The position numbers were made by a program, and so were the translations under genes. From Paenibacillaceae bacterium ZCTH02-B3 (GTDB lineage: Bacteria; Bacillota; Bacilli; Paenibacillales; Paenibacillaceae), in assembly GCA_002159065.1 (NCBI GenBank), contig LZRV01000039.1, positions 1 through 33,295 on the forward strand: DNA of 33,295 nt, in the 5' to 3' direction. Numbering within the stretch: the first letter of the stretch is position 1; every line of letters begins with the position of its first letter. The notes under the pieces were generated by a model, which was given only the letters and a program-made list of their open reading frames with translations, had not been told where the DNA came from and did no database searches. This document shows, piece by piece, positions 8,401 through 15,529 of this stretch.

Positions 8401-10152
8401 TCATCGTCCTTCTGCGACCGCTTCCAGCTGCTGGCGCTCAAACTGCTCGCGGTACCAGCCGCCCTTGTCCAGCAGCTCCTCGTGCGTGCCGCGCTCGACA
8501 ATGCGCCCTTCGTCGAGCACCAGGATCAGGTCGGCGTGCATCACCGCCGACAGCCGGTGGGTCGCAATGATCGTCGTCTTGCCGGCCCGTTCCTTGCGGA
8601 TGCCGTCGATGATTTCCGCTTCCGTTCGGCCGTCCACGGCGGACAGGGCGTCGTCGAGGATGAGAATTTCGGGATCCGCGATCAGCGCCCTCGCGATGCT
8701 CACCCGTTGCTTCTGGCCGCCGGACAGCGCCACGCCTTTTTCCCCGACCATCGTGTCCAGTCCGTCCGGCAGGAACGCCACGTCCTTCTTGAACGCCGCC
8801 CGCTCCAGCGCCCGTTCCAGCGCGGCTTCATCCGCTTCCGGCCCGACGCCGAACAGGATGTTTTCGCGAACCGTGCGGGAGAACAGGAGCGGCTCTTGCG
8901 GCACGTATCCGATCCAGCCGAGCAACCGGTCCAGCGGCAGCCGTTCGATCGGCACGCCGCCGATCAGGATTTCCCCTTGCCCGGACGGGTACTCCCTTAG
9001 CAGCTGGCGCAGAAGCGTCGTTTTGCCGCTGCCCGTCCGCCCGACAATGCCAAGGGTCTGTCCCCGTTCCAGGCGGAACGACACGTCGACCAGATTGTCG
9101 ACCGCCGAACTGGGATATCGGAACGTCACCTTCCGGAATTCGATCCATGCCGGGACGTCGACGGTGAGAGGGTCCTTCGGTTCGGTGACGTCCGGCTTGC
9201 AGGCCAGCGTCTCGTTCACCCGGTCCAGCGAGGCGTTGCCGCGCTGCATGACGTTGATCAGCTCGCCGATCGCGAACATCGGCCAGATCAGCATGCCGAG
9301 GAACACATGGAACGACACCATTTCCCCGAGCGTGATTTCGCCGTGAAAGACCAGATAGCCGCCGTAGCAGATGCCGATCAGGTAGCAGAGGCTGACGAGC
9401 ACTTTGGCGGTGGGCTCGAACAGCGCGTCGATCCGGGCGACGGCAATGTTTTTGCTTAGCACTTCCCGCGTCTTTGCCCGGAAGCGGGCTTCACTCGCTT
9501 TTTCCTGCACGAACGCGCGGATGACGCGCACGCCGGACACGGACTCCAGCACCTCGTTGTTCAGCTCGCCGAACGCGTCCTGCGCCCGCATGAACCGCTC
9601 GTGGATCATCTTTCCGAACCGCTGCATGAGCAGCGCCATCACCGGCATCGGCATAAGCGAAGCCAGCGTCAGTTTCCAGCTGATCATCGCCAACATGATG
9701 ACCAGCACCGTCAGCATGAACACCGTGGAATCCACGAGCGTCAGGATGCCGTAGCCCGCCGTGATGGACACCGCCCGCAGATCGTTGGTCGCCCGCGCCA
9801 TCAGATCCCCCGTGTGGTTGCGCTCGTAAAACGTCGGGGTCATCCGCAGAAAATGGCGCATGAGCCGTTTCCGCAGCGTGAATTCCAGCACGTTCGAGCC
9901 GCCGAACAACCCGCGCTGCCAGATGATCGTAAGCAGATAGCTGGCCGCGGCGATGCCGGCCCAAAGGGACATCCAAAAAGCAAACGCCCCGCCTGTCAGC
10001 GTGCCTTGATGCACGCCGTCGACCAGCACCCCGATCAGCCAGGGGGGAATGACATCCAGAAAGCCGACGAAGACGAGCAGCAACACGGCCGCCATATACC
10101 GTTTCCAATGCTCCCGGAAAAACCACCACAATTTCCCCAATACCGCAAACAT
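8401..10152 (-). CDS. bmrC: Multidrug ABC exporter subunit BmrC (YheI-like)
   Basis: A 583-residue half-transporter starting MFAVLGKLWWFFREHW and matching the B. subtilis BmrC/YheI pattern, including GDLMARATNDLRAVS, ILTLVDSTVFM and GELINVMQRGNASLDRVNET. Walker A is GRTGSGKTT, signature LSGGQKQR, and Walker B LILDDALSAVD with Asp instead of the catalytic Glu, so it contributes the degenerate ATP site. The switch His is kept (ATHRLSAV). The ATG at 10152 follows GGGGGA by 5 nt; the open frame runs 80 codons further upstream, but that part overlaps the leader and attenuator. Expression is probably controlled by the attenuator at 10201-10349. Confidence 0.93.
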   Translation of the reverse strand: MFAVLGKLWWFFREHWKRYMAAVLLLVFVGFLDVIPPWLIGVLVDGVHQGTLTGGAFAFWMSLWAGIAAASYLLTIIWQRGLFGGSNVLEFTLRKRLMRHFLRMTPTFYERNHTGDLMARATNDLRAVSITAGYGILTLVDSTVFMLTVLVIMLAMISWKLTLASLMPMPVMALLMQRFGKMIHERFMRAQDAFGELNNEVLESVSGVRVIRAFVQEKASEARFRAKTREVLSKNIAVARIDALFEPTAKVLVSLCYLIGICYGGYLVFHGEITLGEMVSFHVFLGMLIWPMFAIGELINVMQRGNASLDRVNETLACKPDVTEPKDPLTVDVPAWIEFRKVTFRYPSSAVDNLVDVSFRLERGQTLGIVGRTGSGKTTLLRQLLREYPSGQGEILIGGVPIERLPLDRLLGWIGYVPQEPLLFSRTVRENILFGVGPEADEAALERALERAAFKKDVAFLPDGLDTMVGEKGVALSGGQKQRVSIARALIADPEILILDDALSAVDGRTEAEIIDGIRKERAGKTTIIATHRLSAVMHADLILVLDEGRIVERGTHEELLDKGGWYREQFERQQLEAVAEGR

Positions 10153-10172
10153 GGATCTCCCCCGACCGGTTG

Positions 10173-10186
10173 CGAACATGTGTTCT
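10173..10186. promoter_or_regulatory. Candidate LexA (SOS) box
   Basis: CGAACATGTGTTCT matches the Bacillus LexA/DinR consensus core GAAC-RNRY-GTTC without mismatch and is a near-perfect palindrome. It sits between the attenuator terminator and the bmrC ribosome binding site, next to a TTGACA hexamer on the minus strand that has no matching -10. Function is uncertain because no promoter is obvious at this spot. Confidence 0.35.
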
Positions 10187-10200
10187 GTCAAACGCGTATC

Positions 10201-10240
10201 AAAAAGGCGCATGATTACGGAGCACGTAACCCATGCGCCC
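10201..10240 (-). terminator. Attenuator terminator upstream of bmrC
   Basis: On the minus strand the arms GGGCGCATGGGTTACG and CCGTAATCATGCGCC pair around a 4-nt loop (with one or two mismatched positions) and are followed by five T. It lies inside the 5' leader of bmrC, 48 nt before its start, so full-length bmr transcripts must read through it. It may also stop read-through from htrC. Confidence 0.85.
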
Positions 10241-10241
10241 G

Positions 10242-10282
10242 GTCCATGCGACGGAAAACCTAACGCTTCAAGCGCAATGGAC
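10242..10282 (-). promoter_or_regulatory. Alternative leader hairpin overlapping the leader-peptide 3' end
   Basis: The minus-strand segment GTCCATTGCG (10273-10282, inside the last codons of the leader peptide) can pair with CGCATGGAC (10242-10250) with a single bulged T. The same segment, extended as CCATTGCGC, can instead pair with GCGCATGG in the 5' arm of the terminator. The two foldings are mutually exclusive, which is the hallmark of an attenuator. A second upstream segment, GTCACCCATTCG in codons 15-18, can pair 10 of 12 positions with the same terminator arm. Confidence 0.6.
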
Positions 10283-10349
10283 GACGCCCCGTGCCGAATG
10301 GGTGACCTGTTGCCGTTTGCGTGTAAACCGTCGGTTTTGCCAACAACAC
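10260..10349 (-). CDS. Leader peptide of the bmrCD attenuator (29 aa, BmrB-like role)
   Basis: A GTG start at 10349 lies 6 nt after GGGGGAG, the best ribosome binding site in the leader. The 29-residue product begins MLLAKPTVYTQ and ends RRPLRLKR; it is basic, with no hydrophobic segment. The TAG at 10260-10262 lies inside the stem-loop region just before the terminator. In B. subtilis the bmrCD genes are preceded by bmrB, a short coding sequence whose translation controls a terminator/antiterminator switch in response to ribosome-targeting antibiotics. Position, size and RNA layout here fit that role. I cannot confirm sequence homology with BmrB, so no gene symbol is given. Confidence 0.65.
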   Translation of the reverse strand: MLLAKPTVYTQTATGHPFGTGRRPLRLKR

Positions 10350-10382
10350 GGGCGTCTCCCCCTTTCAGGAAATCCATTAGCA

Positions 10383-10411
10383 ACTTTACCATCGCGGGGA
10401 AATGCTGTCAA
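10383..10411 (-). promoter_or_regulatory. Promoter of the bmr leader-bmrC-bmrD unit
   Basis: On the minus strand -35 TTGACA (10406-10411) and -10 TAAAGT (10383-10388) are separated by 17 nt. The predicted start, near 10376, puts the leader peptide about 27 nt into the transcript and bmrC about 225 nt in. The promoter begins 11 nt after the htrC stop. Confidence 0.72.
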
Positions 10412-10422
10412 TGTCCTTTTCG

Positions 10423-11730
10423 CTATTCGTTATCTTCTTCCTTTTCCGCCAGCTTCAATACCGTCGTGCGCTTCTCGCCGTCGCGGTAAAACGTCACCCT
10501 GAGTTTGTCACCGATGCGCTTCTCCCGGTACAAATATTTCCTTAGTTCCAGCGTGCTGCCGATGGGCGTGTCGTCCAGCTGCACGATGATGTCGGGGAAC
10601 CTGAGCCCGGCTTCCTTGGCCGGACCATAGGTTTCCAGCACGACGACCCCTTCGGTGACGCCTTCGGGAATGACCGGACCGGCCTTCGTTTCCTCCCGGC
10701 CCCCGTCCCCGTCCGGGGCGTCCGGTCCGCCGGCGTTTTCTTCATCGTCCCGCATGGCGTCTTCCAGGTATACCGACAGATTGACGGAAGCAACGCCCAT
10801 GTAGGGACGCTTCACCTTGCCGTACTGGACCAGCGACTCCATCACGGGCAATGCGCTGTGCATCGGGATGGCAAAGCCGATCCCCTCGACGCCCATGAAC
10901 GCCACTTTCATGCTGTTGATGCCGACCACTTCGCCGTTCAGGTTGGCCAGGGCGCCTCCGCTGTTGCCCTGGTTGATGGCGGCATCCGTCTGGATGACTT
11001 CCTGTTCCCAGTCATACTCGCCGTCCTGGTCCAGCGAGATCGGGATGACCCGGTCCGTATACGAGACGATGCCCATCGACAGCGAGTCGCCGAAGCCGAG
11101 CGGATTGCCCACCGCGATGACCGTTTCGCCGACGCGCAGCTTGCGCGAATCGCCGATCTCGGCCACGGCGGAAATGTCGCGGCCGTCCACTTCCAGCACC
11201 GCCAGGTCGCTGATCGTATCCTTGCCGACGATGGAAGCTGCCAGCTCCTGCCCATTGTTGAGCACCGCCCGAATCTCGGCGGCGTGCTGTACCACGTGGG
11301 CGTTGGTGACGATGTAGGCTTTGCCTCCTTTTTTCTGGAAAATGATCCCCGATCCCAGCATGGTGTTTTCCACGCGGAACCTTCTGCCGTCGGCGCGCTG
11401 CCCTTCCCGCGCCGCATGGTTGATGATGCTGACCACCACCGGGCGCACCTTGGCGGCCGCCAGGATGGTCCGCTCGGAAGGGTCCACGTATGGAGCGACG
11501 CCGGCCATGACCGGGACGTCTCCCCGATACTCCGCGCCCCGGAACGCGCCGAAAAGGGTGAACAGAAGCGCCACCGCAAGGGAACTGATCAGGGAAGAAA
11601 CAAAAGCCACCCGCACGGTCTGACGGTCGAAAAGCGATCCCCGGGGGAAGCCGGAGTTCCGGCCGCGGAAATGCCAACCGGACCGCCGGGGAATTTTCGT
11701 GGAATAGAAATTGTCGCGAAACAGGCCCAT
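10423..11730 (-). CDS. htrC: HtrA-type membrane-anchored serine protease (HtrC/YyxA-like)
   Basis: A 435-residue DegP/HtrA protease for envelope protein quality control. It has a basic cytoplasmic N-terminus, one membrane anchor (about 41-62), a trypsin-like domain with triad His145 (TNAHVV), Asp175 (SDLAVLEVDG) and Ser257 (GNSGGAL), and one C-terminal PDZ domain (about 310-415). The PDZ domain contains a Gly/Asp/Glu-rich insertion at about 324-352. It lies downstream of walJ, as yyxA does in Bacillus, but has its own promoter at 11826-11854. The ATG at 11730 follows GGAAGG by 11 nt, which is long; no better in-frame start is seen. Confidence 0.93.
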   Translation of the reverse strand: MGLFRDNFYSTKIPRRSGWHFRGRNSGFPRGSLFDRQTVRVAFVSSLISSLAVALLFTLFGAFRGAEYRGDVPVMAGVAPYVDPSERTILAAAKVRPVVVSIINHAAREGQRADGRRFRVENTMLGSGIIFQKKGGKAYIVTNAHVVQHAAEIRAVLNNGQELAASIVGKDTISDLAVLEVDGRDISAVAEIGDSRKLRVGETVIAVGNPLGFGDSLSMGIVSYTDRVIPISLDQDGEYDWEQEVIQTDAAINQGNSGGALANLNGEVVGINSMKVAFMGVEGIGFAIPMHSALPVMESLVQYGKVKRPYMGVASVNLSVYLEDAMRDDEENAGGPDAPDGDGGREETKAGPVIPEGVTEGVVVLETYGPAKEAGLRFPDIIVQLDDTPIGSTLELRKYLYREKRIGDKLRVTFYRDGEKRTTVLKLAEKEEDNE

Positions 11731-11825
11731 GGCCCCATCATCCTTCCAGATCGGAAGCGCGTCTATCGAAAATTCGGGTGGCTCAAACTCCGGAAGAAGG
11801 CATACGGCGAGGTGATTTGACTAAA

Positions 11826-11854
11826 ATAGTAATAGAATCGGAGAACGGAAGCAA
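11826..11854 (-). promoter_or_regulatory. Promoter of htrC
   Basis: On the minus strand -35 TTGCTT (11849-11854) and -10 TACTAT (11826-11831) are separated by 17 nt, about 95 nt upstream of the htrC start. It lies upstream of, and facing away from, the small plus-strand gene at 11949. Confidence 0.6.
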
Positions 11855-11948
11855 GGGTGCGCGCGCCCGGAAGAAACCCCGAAGAATTCCCTTCGCCGCG
11901 CGCGCCGTAGAAGCTCCGAACGCCCGGAGAAGAAAGGAAGGAATCGCG

Positions 11949-12143
11949 ATGGAGAACGAGCGCGACAGCCTGCTGCTGGCGGTGTGCACGCTCATCGAGC
12001 TGCTGGTCGCCAAGGGAGTGATCACCCCGGAGGAGATTCGCCGGACAGCCGCGGAGATGGAAGAAGCGCTGGCGCTTCGCCGTTCGGGCGGCCCGCATCG
12101 TCCCACGGCGTCGGACGGTCGGGGTATGTTTCGCACAGCATGA
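11949..12143 (+). CDS. Small conserved-looking protein, 64 aa, convergent with walJ
   Basis: An ATG at 11949 follows AAAGGAAGG by 7 nt and opens a 64-codon frame. Residues 1-45 look like a folded helical protein (MENERDSLLLAVCTLIELL, then VAKGVITPEEIRRTAAEM); the Cys-Thr-x-x-Glu and Pro-Glu-Glu-Ile pattern vaguely recalls small proteins seen beside yycJ in Paenibacillaceae. The last ~20 residues are low-complexity. It is convergent with walJ and the two coding regions overlap by 122 bp. The frame is open further upstream to 11778, but no ribosome binding site supports a longer product. No function is assigned. Confidence 0.6.
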   Translation: MENERDSLLLAVCTLIELLVAKGVITPEEIRRTAAEMEEALALRRSGGPHRPTASDGRGMFRTA

Positions 12144-12888
12144 ACTCCTCCGGCCGGAAGGTAACCCCGTTTTCCTCCAGTATTCTATTCACCGTGAGCT
12201 TGGCCAAATCCATCAGGTTGTGCTCCAGGCTGAGGTGGGCCAGATAGACCCTTCGCGTTGTTCCCGCAAGAAGCCTGAGCAGCGCCTCGCCCGCCGCGTC
12301 GTTGGACAAATGGCCCGTGTCGCCCAGGATGCGGCGCTTGACGTTCCACGGATAGCGGCCCATTCTCAGCATTTCCACATCGTGGTTGGCTTCCAGCACC
12401 AGCACGTCCGCGTCCGCCAGGCGCCGGATCACCTTGTCGCTGACGTAGCCGAGGTCGGTGGCCATGGCGAGCTTCTTTCCCCCGGCGAAGAAACAGTAGC
12501 CGACCGGTTCGGCCGCATCGTGCGACACCGCGTAGGATTCCACCCTGAGGTCGGCAATCTCCAGCACGCCGCCCGTCGGCAGCACCCTGCGCAGGGATGC
12601 GTCCAGGTCCGCCAGTTCCCTTCTGAGGGCTCCCAGGGTTTTTTCGTTGGCGTAGACCGGCACATTGTACTTGCGGACAAACGCCCCCAGCCCGCGGATG
12701 TGGTCGGTGTGTTCATGCGTGACCAAGACGGCGTCGATGTCGGCGCCCGACAGGTTCCGCTCCGCCATGAGCGCTTCGATTTTCCGCAGGCTCAGCCCGG
12801 CGTCCACCAGCACGGCTGCCTCTTTGGAGGCCACGACGGCGGCGTTGCCGGTGGAACCGCTGGCCAGGATGGTAAACGATAATGACAT
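12022..12888 (-). CDS. walJ: Metallo-beta-lactamase fold hydrolase WalJ (YycJ)
   Basis: A 288-residue MBL-fold protein with the zinc motif HEHTDH (His58, His60, Asp62, His63), an early Gly-Ser-x-Gly-Asn motif (ASGSTGNA), and later metal residues in YAVSHDA, ATDLGYV and LAHLSLEHN. YycJ is the last gene of the walRKHIJ operon. It is thought to be an exonuclease-like or DNA-repair-coordinating enzyme; its exact substrate is unsettled. The ATG at 12888 lies 4-6 nt after CCGGAGGAG; a longer open frame upstream has no such site. The C-terminal ~25 residues, Pro/Ser-rich, extend beyond the usual end and fall in the overlap with the small plus-strand gene. Confidence 0.93.
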   Translation of the reverse strand: MSLSFTILASGSTGNAAVVASKEAAVLVDAGLSLRKIEALMAERNLSGADIDAVLVTHEHTDHIRGLGAFVRKYNVPVYANEKTLGALRRELADLDASLRRVLPTGGVLEIADLRVESYAVSHDAAEPVGYCFFAGGKKLAMATDLGYVSDKVIRRLADADVLVLEANHDVEMLRMGRYPWNVKRRILGDTGHLSNDAAGEALLRLLAGTTRRVYLAHLSLEHNLMDLAKLTVNRILEENGVTFRPEEFMLCETYPDRPTPWDDAGRPNGEAPALLPSPRLSGESPPG

Positions 12889-12999
12889 GTTCTCCTCCGG
12901 TTTCTCTCCCCAGGATGTTTCCGCTGTCCGTCGCCCCGCGGAGTTGATCGTTCCGGTCTTGCGCGCAACCTTCTTCTTCAAGCCTTTCGCGCCCGCGGT

Positions 13000-13764
13000 T
13001 TACGGCTGCGGCGAACCGTCCGCGGCGGCGCCCGCGCCTTTCTCCGCGCTTACTTCGCCGCTGATGGCGTGGATATAGTAAATTTCGCCGTCGTCCAGCA
13101 AAACCCTCCACGTCGGCGCCGTCACCTGCGTCTCCGTGTCATCGAAAATGTGACCGTGGTAACCCAGGCGAATTTCGCGGATCACCGCCCCGAAGGGCAG
13201 ATATTTTTCGATCAGGTTCGCGACCGCCTGGGCCGCGGGCAAAACTTTGCGCGCGGGCATCCCCTCGGACGGCAGGATCACGATCCGGTCCTGGCGGTAA
13301 GCCGTGATTTTCTGGTCCCGGTGGTGCAATTCCAGCTGCACCCCGAACATCGGCCAGCCGTTCGCCATCCGATGGAACACGAACACGCCGTCCCGGCCGG
13401 CGGCCGGGTCGAGTTCGTAGACGTCCAGTTCCGGGATGATTCCCCCGAGTTCCCGCCGCAGTTCCTTCTCCAGAAACGCGATCCGGCTGTCGCGCGGCGG
13501 GTCGACGGGAATCGGCCCGCTCTCTTCCCGCCTGGCGAGGAAGGTAAACGTGAGTTCCGAAAGCTGCGGGGTGTGGGTCGGAATGGGAGCGTCGATGCGA
13601 ATTTGCTTTTGCCGCATGGCCTGCTGCGTCTCCGGCGAAAGCGACGTCCAGCCGGCGGCCGCGTTGATCCGCTGGCTCCAGTCCTGCCACAGTTGATATG
13701 CCAAAACGACGTTCAATGCCAGAAAAGCGAGGATGAGCACGGTTTTTGCCTGCCGCCAGTTCAT
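13000..13764 (-). CDS. walI: WalK regulatory membrane protein WalI (YycI)
   Basis: A 254-residue protein with a short cytoplasmic N-terminus (MNWRQAKTVLILAFLALNVV), one transmembrane helix and a large extracytoplasmic YycI/YycH-like domain. In Bacillus, WalI and WalH form a membrane complex with the WalK kinase and dampen its activity. The start follows GGGAGGTG by 6 nt. It lies 58 nt downstream of walH and about 110 nt upstream of walJ. Identification rests on topology, family-like sequence and gene order, which agree. Confidence 0.92.
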   Translation of the reverse strand: MNWRQAKTVLILAFLALNVVLAYQLWQDWSQRINAAAGWTSLSPETQQAMRQKQIRIDAPIPTHTPQLSELTFTFLARREESGPIPVDPPRDSRIAFLEKELRRELGGIIPELDVYELDPAAGRDGVFVFHRMANGWPMFGVQLELHHRDQKITAYRQDRIVILPSEGMPARKVLPAAQAVANLIEKYLPFGAVIREIRLGYHGHIFDDTETQVTAPTWRVLLDDGEIYYIHAISGEVSAEKGAGAAADGSPQP

Positions 13765-13822
13765 GCCGCTTCACCTCCCGCACTCCGGATTTCCCCCGCG
13801 GGGTGATGTTCCCGCCGGGACC

Positions 13823-15529
13823 TTAACCGTCCGTCACGCGCCATTCGCCGTTCGCCAGACGAATCGCCCACACGGGCACCAGGCGGATGTGGTCGTCGTG
13901 CAGGATGGCCCGATAAGCCGGAACGAGCGATTTGATCTTTTTGCCTTCCGCCTTGAGACGAATCTGCCTGAGCAGTGCATCGCCGTAGGACAGGTCGATG
14001 GCATTGGCGAAACGGACGCTTCCCGCTCCCGCCTCCGGGCCGGTCGGTGCCGGCGGACCCGCTTCCGCCGGTGTCAAGCCCCCGATTGCGTCCCCGGAAA
14101 TGCGCTCCGCCGCTCCTTCCGGCGCTGCTGCCCGAGCCCCGCCTTCCGCGCCCGCCGCCGGTTCTCCTTCGGACGGACCTTGCGCCCCGGGCGCGCTTTC
14201 ATCCGGCGCGCCCCCGGCTTCCGGCCGTCCGTCTTCCGATCGCACGCTGTCCGTCCCCTCTTCCCCGGCGGCGCCGCTTTCGTTGCCGTCGAGGCTGTCC
14301 GAAGCTTTTTCGCCCTCGGTCCCCTCCGCCGACGGAGTCCCTTCTTCCCCGTCCGGTTCTTCCGTCGCGCCGGGCACCGTTCCGTCCGGGCCGGCCGGTC
14401 CCGCAAGTCCGGGCGCGGCCAGGAATTCACCGTCCGTACCCGCATCTTCCAATACGATCAGCGGACGTTCATATTGCGCCACTTCCCCCTGCCGCACGAC
14501 CAGCTGCATGTGGCCGAACTTGTTGCCTTCCCATCCCGGCAGAACGGGCAGGCCGCGGAAATATTGCTGGAAGCGGATCGTTTCTCCCTCGGGGCTTTCG
14601 GCCGACGGCACGAGAAGATGCACGCCGTCCCAACCGCCGTGCCGGTTCACGAATTCCACCGCGGCCCGCAGTTGCTCCAACGGATCGGAGATCCCCCCGT
14701 TGACCGCCATCGGATCGGTGTAGACCAGCCAGGTGCCGTTCTGTTCCACCTTGAGGCCGCGCTTGCCGTCGGTGAGAATCTGCGATCCGTCCTTGCTGCT
14801 GTACGTCATGCGCGTGGCGCCCGGATCGAAAAAGAGGCTCCCTCCCAGCTGCTCCGGCAGGTATTTGCGGTACGGCACGATCTGGACGGGATAGGTGAGC
14901 GGCCTTTCCGGAATATACAGGTCGTCGTCGATATGGCGGTATGCGGGCCAGTATTCCCCGAACCCGACGAACTGTCTGACATCGCCGGCCGTCATGTCGA
15001 CGCGCAGCGCTTCGTACACGACCGTCCCGTCGCTGCCGAACAAGAACGCCCGCACATCCTCGCGTCCTTCCGGGGCGTAGATCCAGATTTTCTCGATGGT
15101 GTCCCGCGAAAACAGAAAGTCGCCCTCCAGCTTGAAGACGCGCTGCAGAAGCGCAAACGGAACCGCCTGCGCGAAGCGAAGCTCGACGCCGGCTTCTTCC
15201 GCGCGCACCTGCGCCCAGTCCACGCTGGCGGCGGTGACCCGCTGGAACCCCCGGAAGACCCGTCCTTTCAGCTTTTCATATATTAAATCGTAGAAAAGAT
15301 GATCCGGATAGAAAACGGTGTGCCGTTGCGCGCCAAGATGCAGGATGATCCGTTCCGGAAACACGAGCTGCTCCACCGATTTGCGGGATCCCGGCACTTC
15401 CGCGCTCAGGTAGTAGCCTTCCGCTTCCGATTCCGCGCCGAGGTTGGGCAGCCCGTACATGAGAAAATAGCTCTGCACCAGACTGAGCGCGACGAGCAGA
15501 GCCAAAGCCGCCGACTTTGCCTTCTCCAT
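13823..15529 (-). CDS. walH: WalK regulatory membrane protein WalH (YycH) with long disordered insertion
   Basis: A 568-residue YycH protein with an N-terminal membrane anchor (about 5-26) and an extracytoplasmic domain. Family members are usually about 450 residues. The excess is a single insertion at about residues 363-504, made almost only of Gly, Ala, Pro, Glu, Ser and Asp, between a normal YycH core and a normal C-terminal segment (VRFANAIDLSYGDALL to the end). DNA of the insert is about 14018-14443. The ATG at 15529 overlaps the walK stop by 1 nt (TGATG); a GTG one codon earlier is an alternative. WalH with WalI senses or transmits envelope state to WalK. Confidence 0.92.
   Translation of the reverse strand: MEKAKSAALALLVALSLVQSYFLMYGLPNLGAESEAEGYYLSAEVPGSRKSVEQLVFPERIILHLGAQRHTVFYPDHLFYDLIYEKLKGRVFRGFQRVTAASVDWAQVRAEEAGVELRFAQAVPFALLQRVFKLEGDFLFSRDTIEKIWIYAPEGREDVRAFLFGSDGTVVYEALRVDMTAGDVRQFVGFGEYWPAYRHIDDDLYIPERPLTYPVQIVPYRKYLPEQLGGSLFFDPGATRMTYSSKDGSQILTDGKRGLKVEQNGTWLVYTDPMAVNGGISDPLEQLRAAVEFVNRHGGWDGVHLLVPSAESPEGETIRFQQYFRGLPVLPGWEGNKFGHMQLVVRQGEVAQYERPLIVLEDAGTDGEFLAAPGLAGPAGPDGTVPGATEEPDGEEGTPSAEGTEGEKASDSLDGNESGAAGEEGTDSVRSEDGRPEAGGAPDESAPGAQGPSEGEPAAGAEGGARAAAPEGAAERISGDAIGGLTPAEAGPPAPTGPEAGAGSVRFANAIDLSYGDALLRQIRLKAEGKKIKSLVPAYRAILHDDHIRLVPVWAIRLANGEWRVTDG

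Noticed and set aside
10153..10392. In-frame N-terminal extension of bmrC back to 10392
   Set aside because: No Shine-Dalgarno precedes the ATG at 10392, the frame runs through the terminator hairpin, and the start at 10152 has GGGGGA at good spacing and matches the BmrC N-terminus.
11778..11948. Upstream extension of the small plus-strand gene to a GTG at 11778
   Set aside because: No ribosome binding site, basic low-complexity composition and overlap with the htrC promoter; the ATG at 11949 has AAAGGAAGG at good spacing.
13733..15286. Long plus-strand open frame opposite walH and walI (similar frames lie opposite most minus-strand genes, e.g. 3968-5794 and 25525-28341)
   Set aside because: These are shadows caused by high GC and few stop codons; they are Arg/His/Pro-rich, lack ribosome binding sites and lie antisense to well-identified conserved genes.
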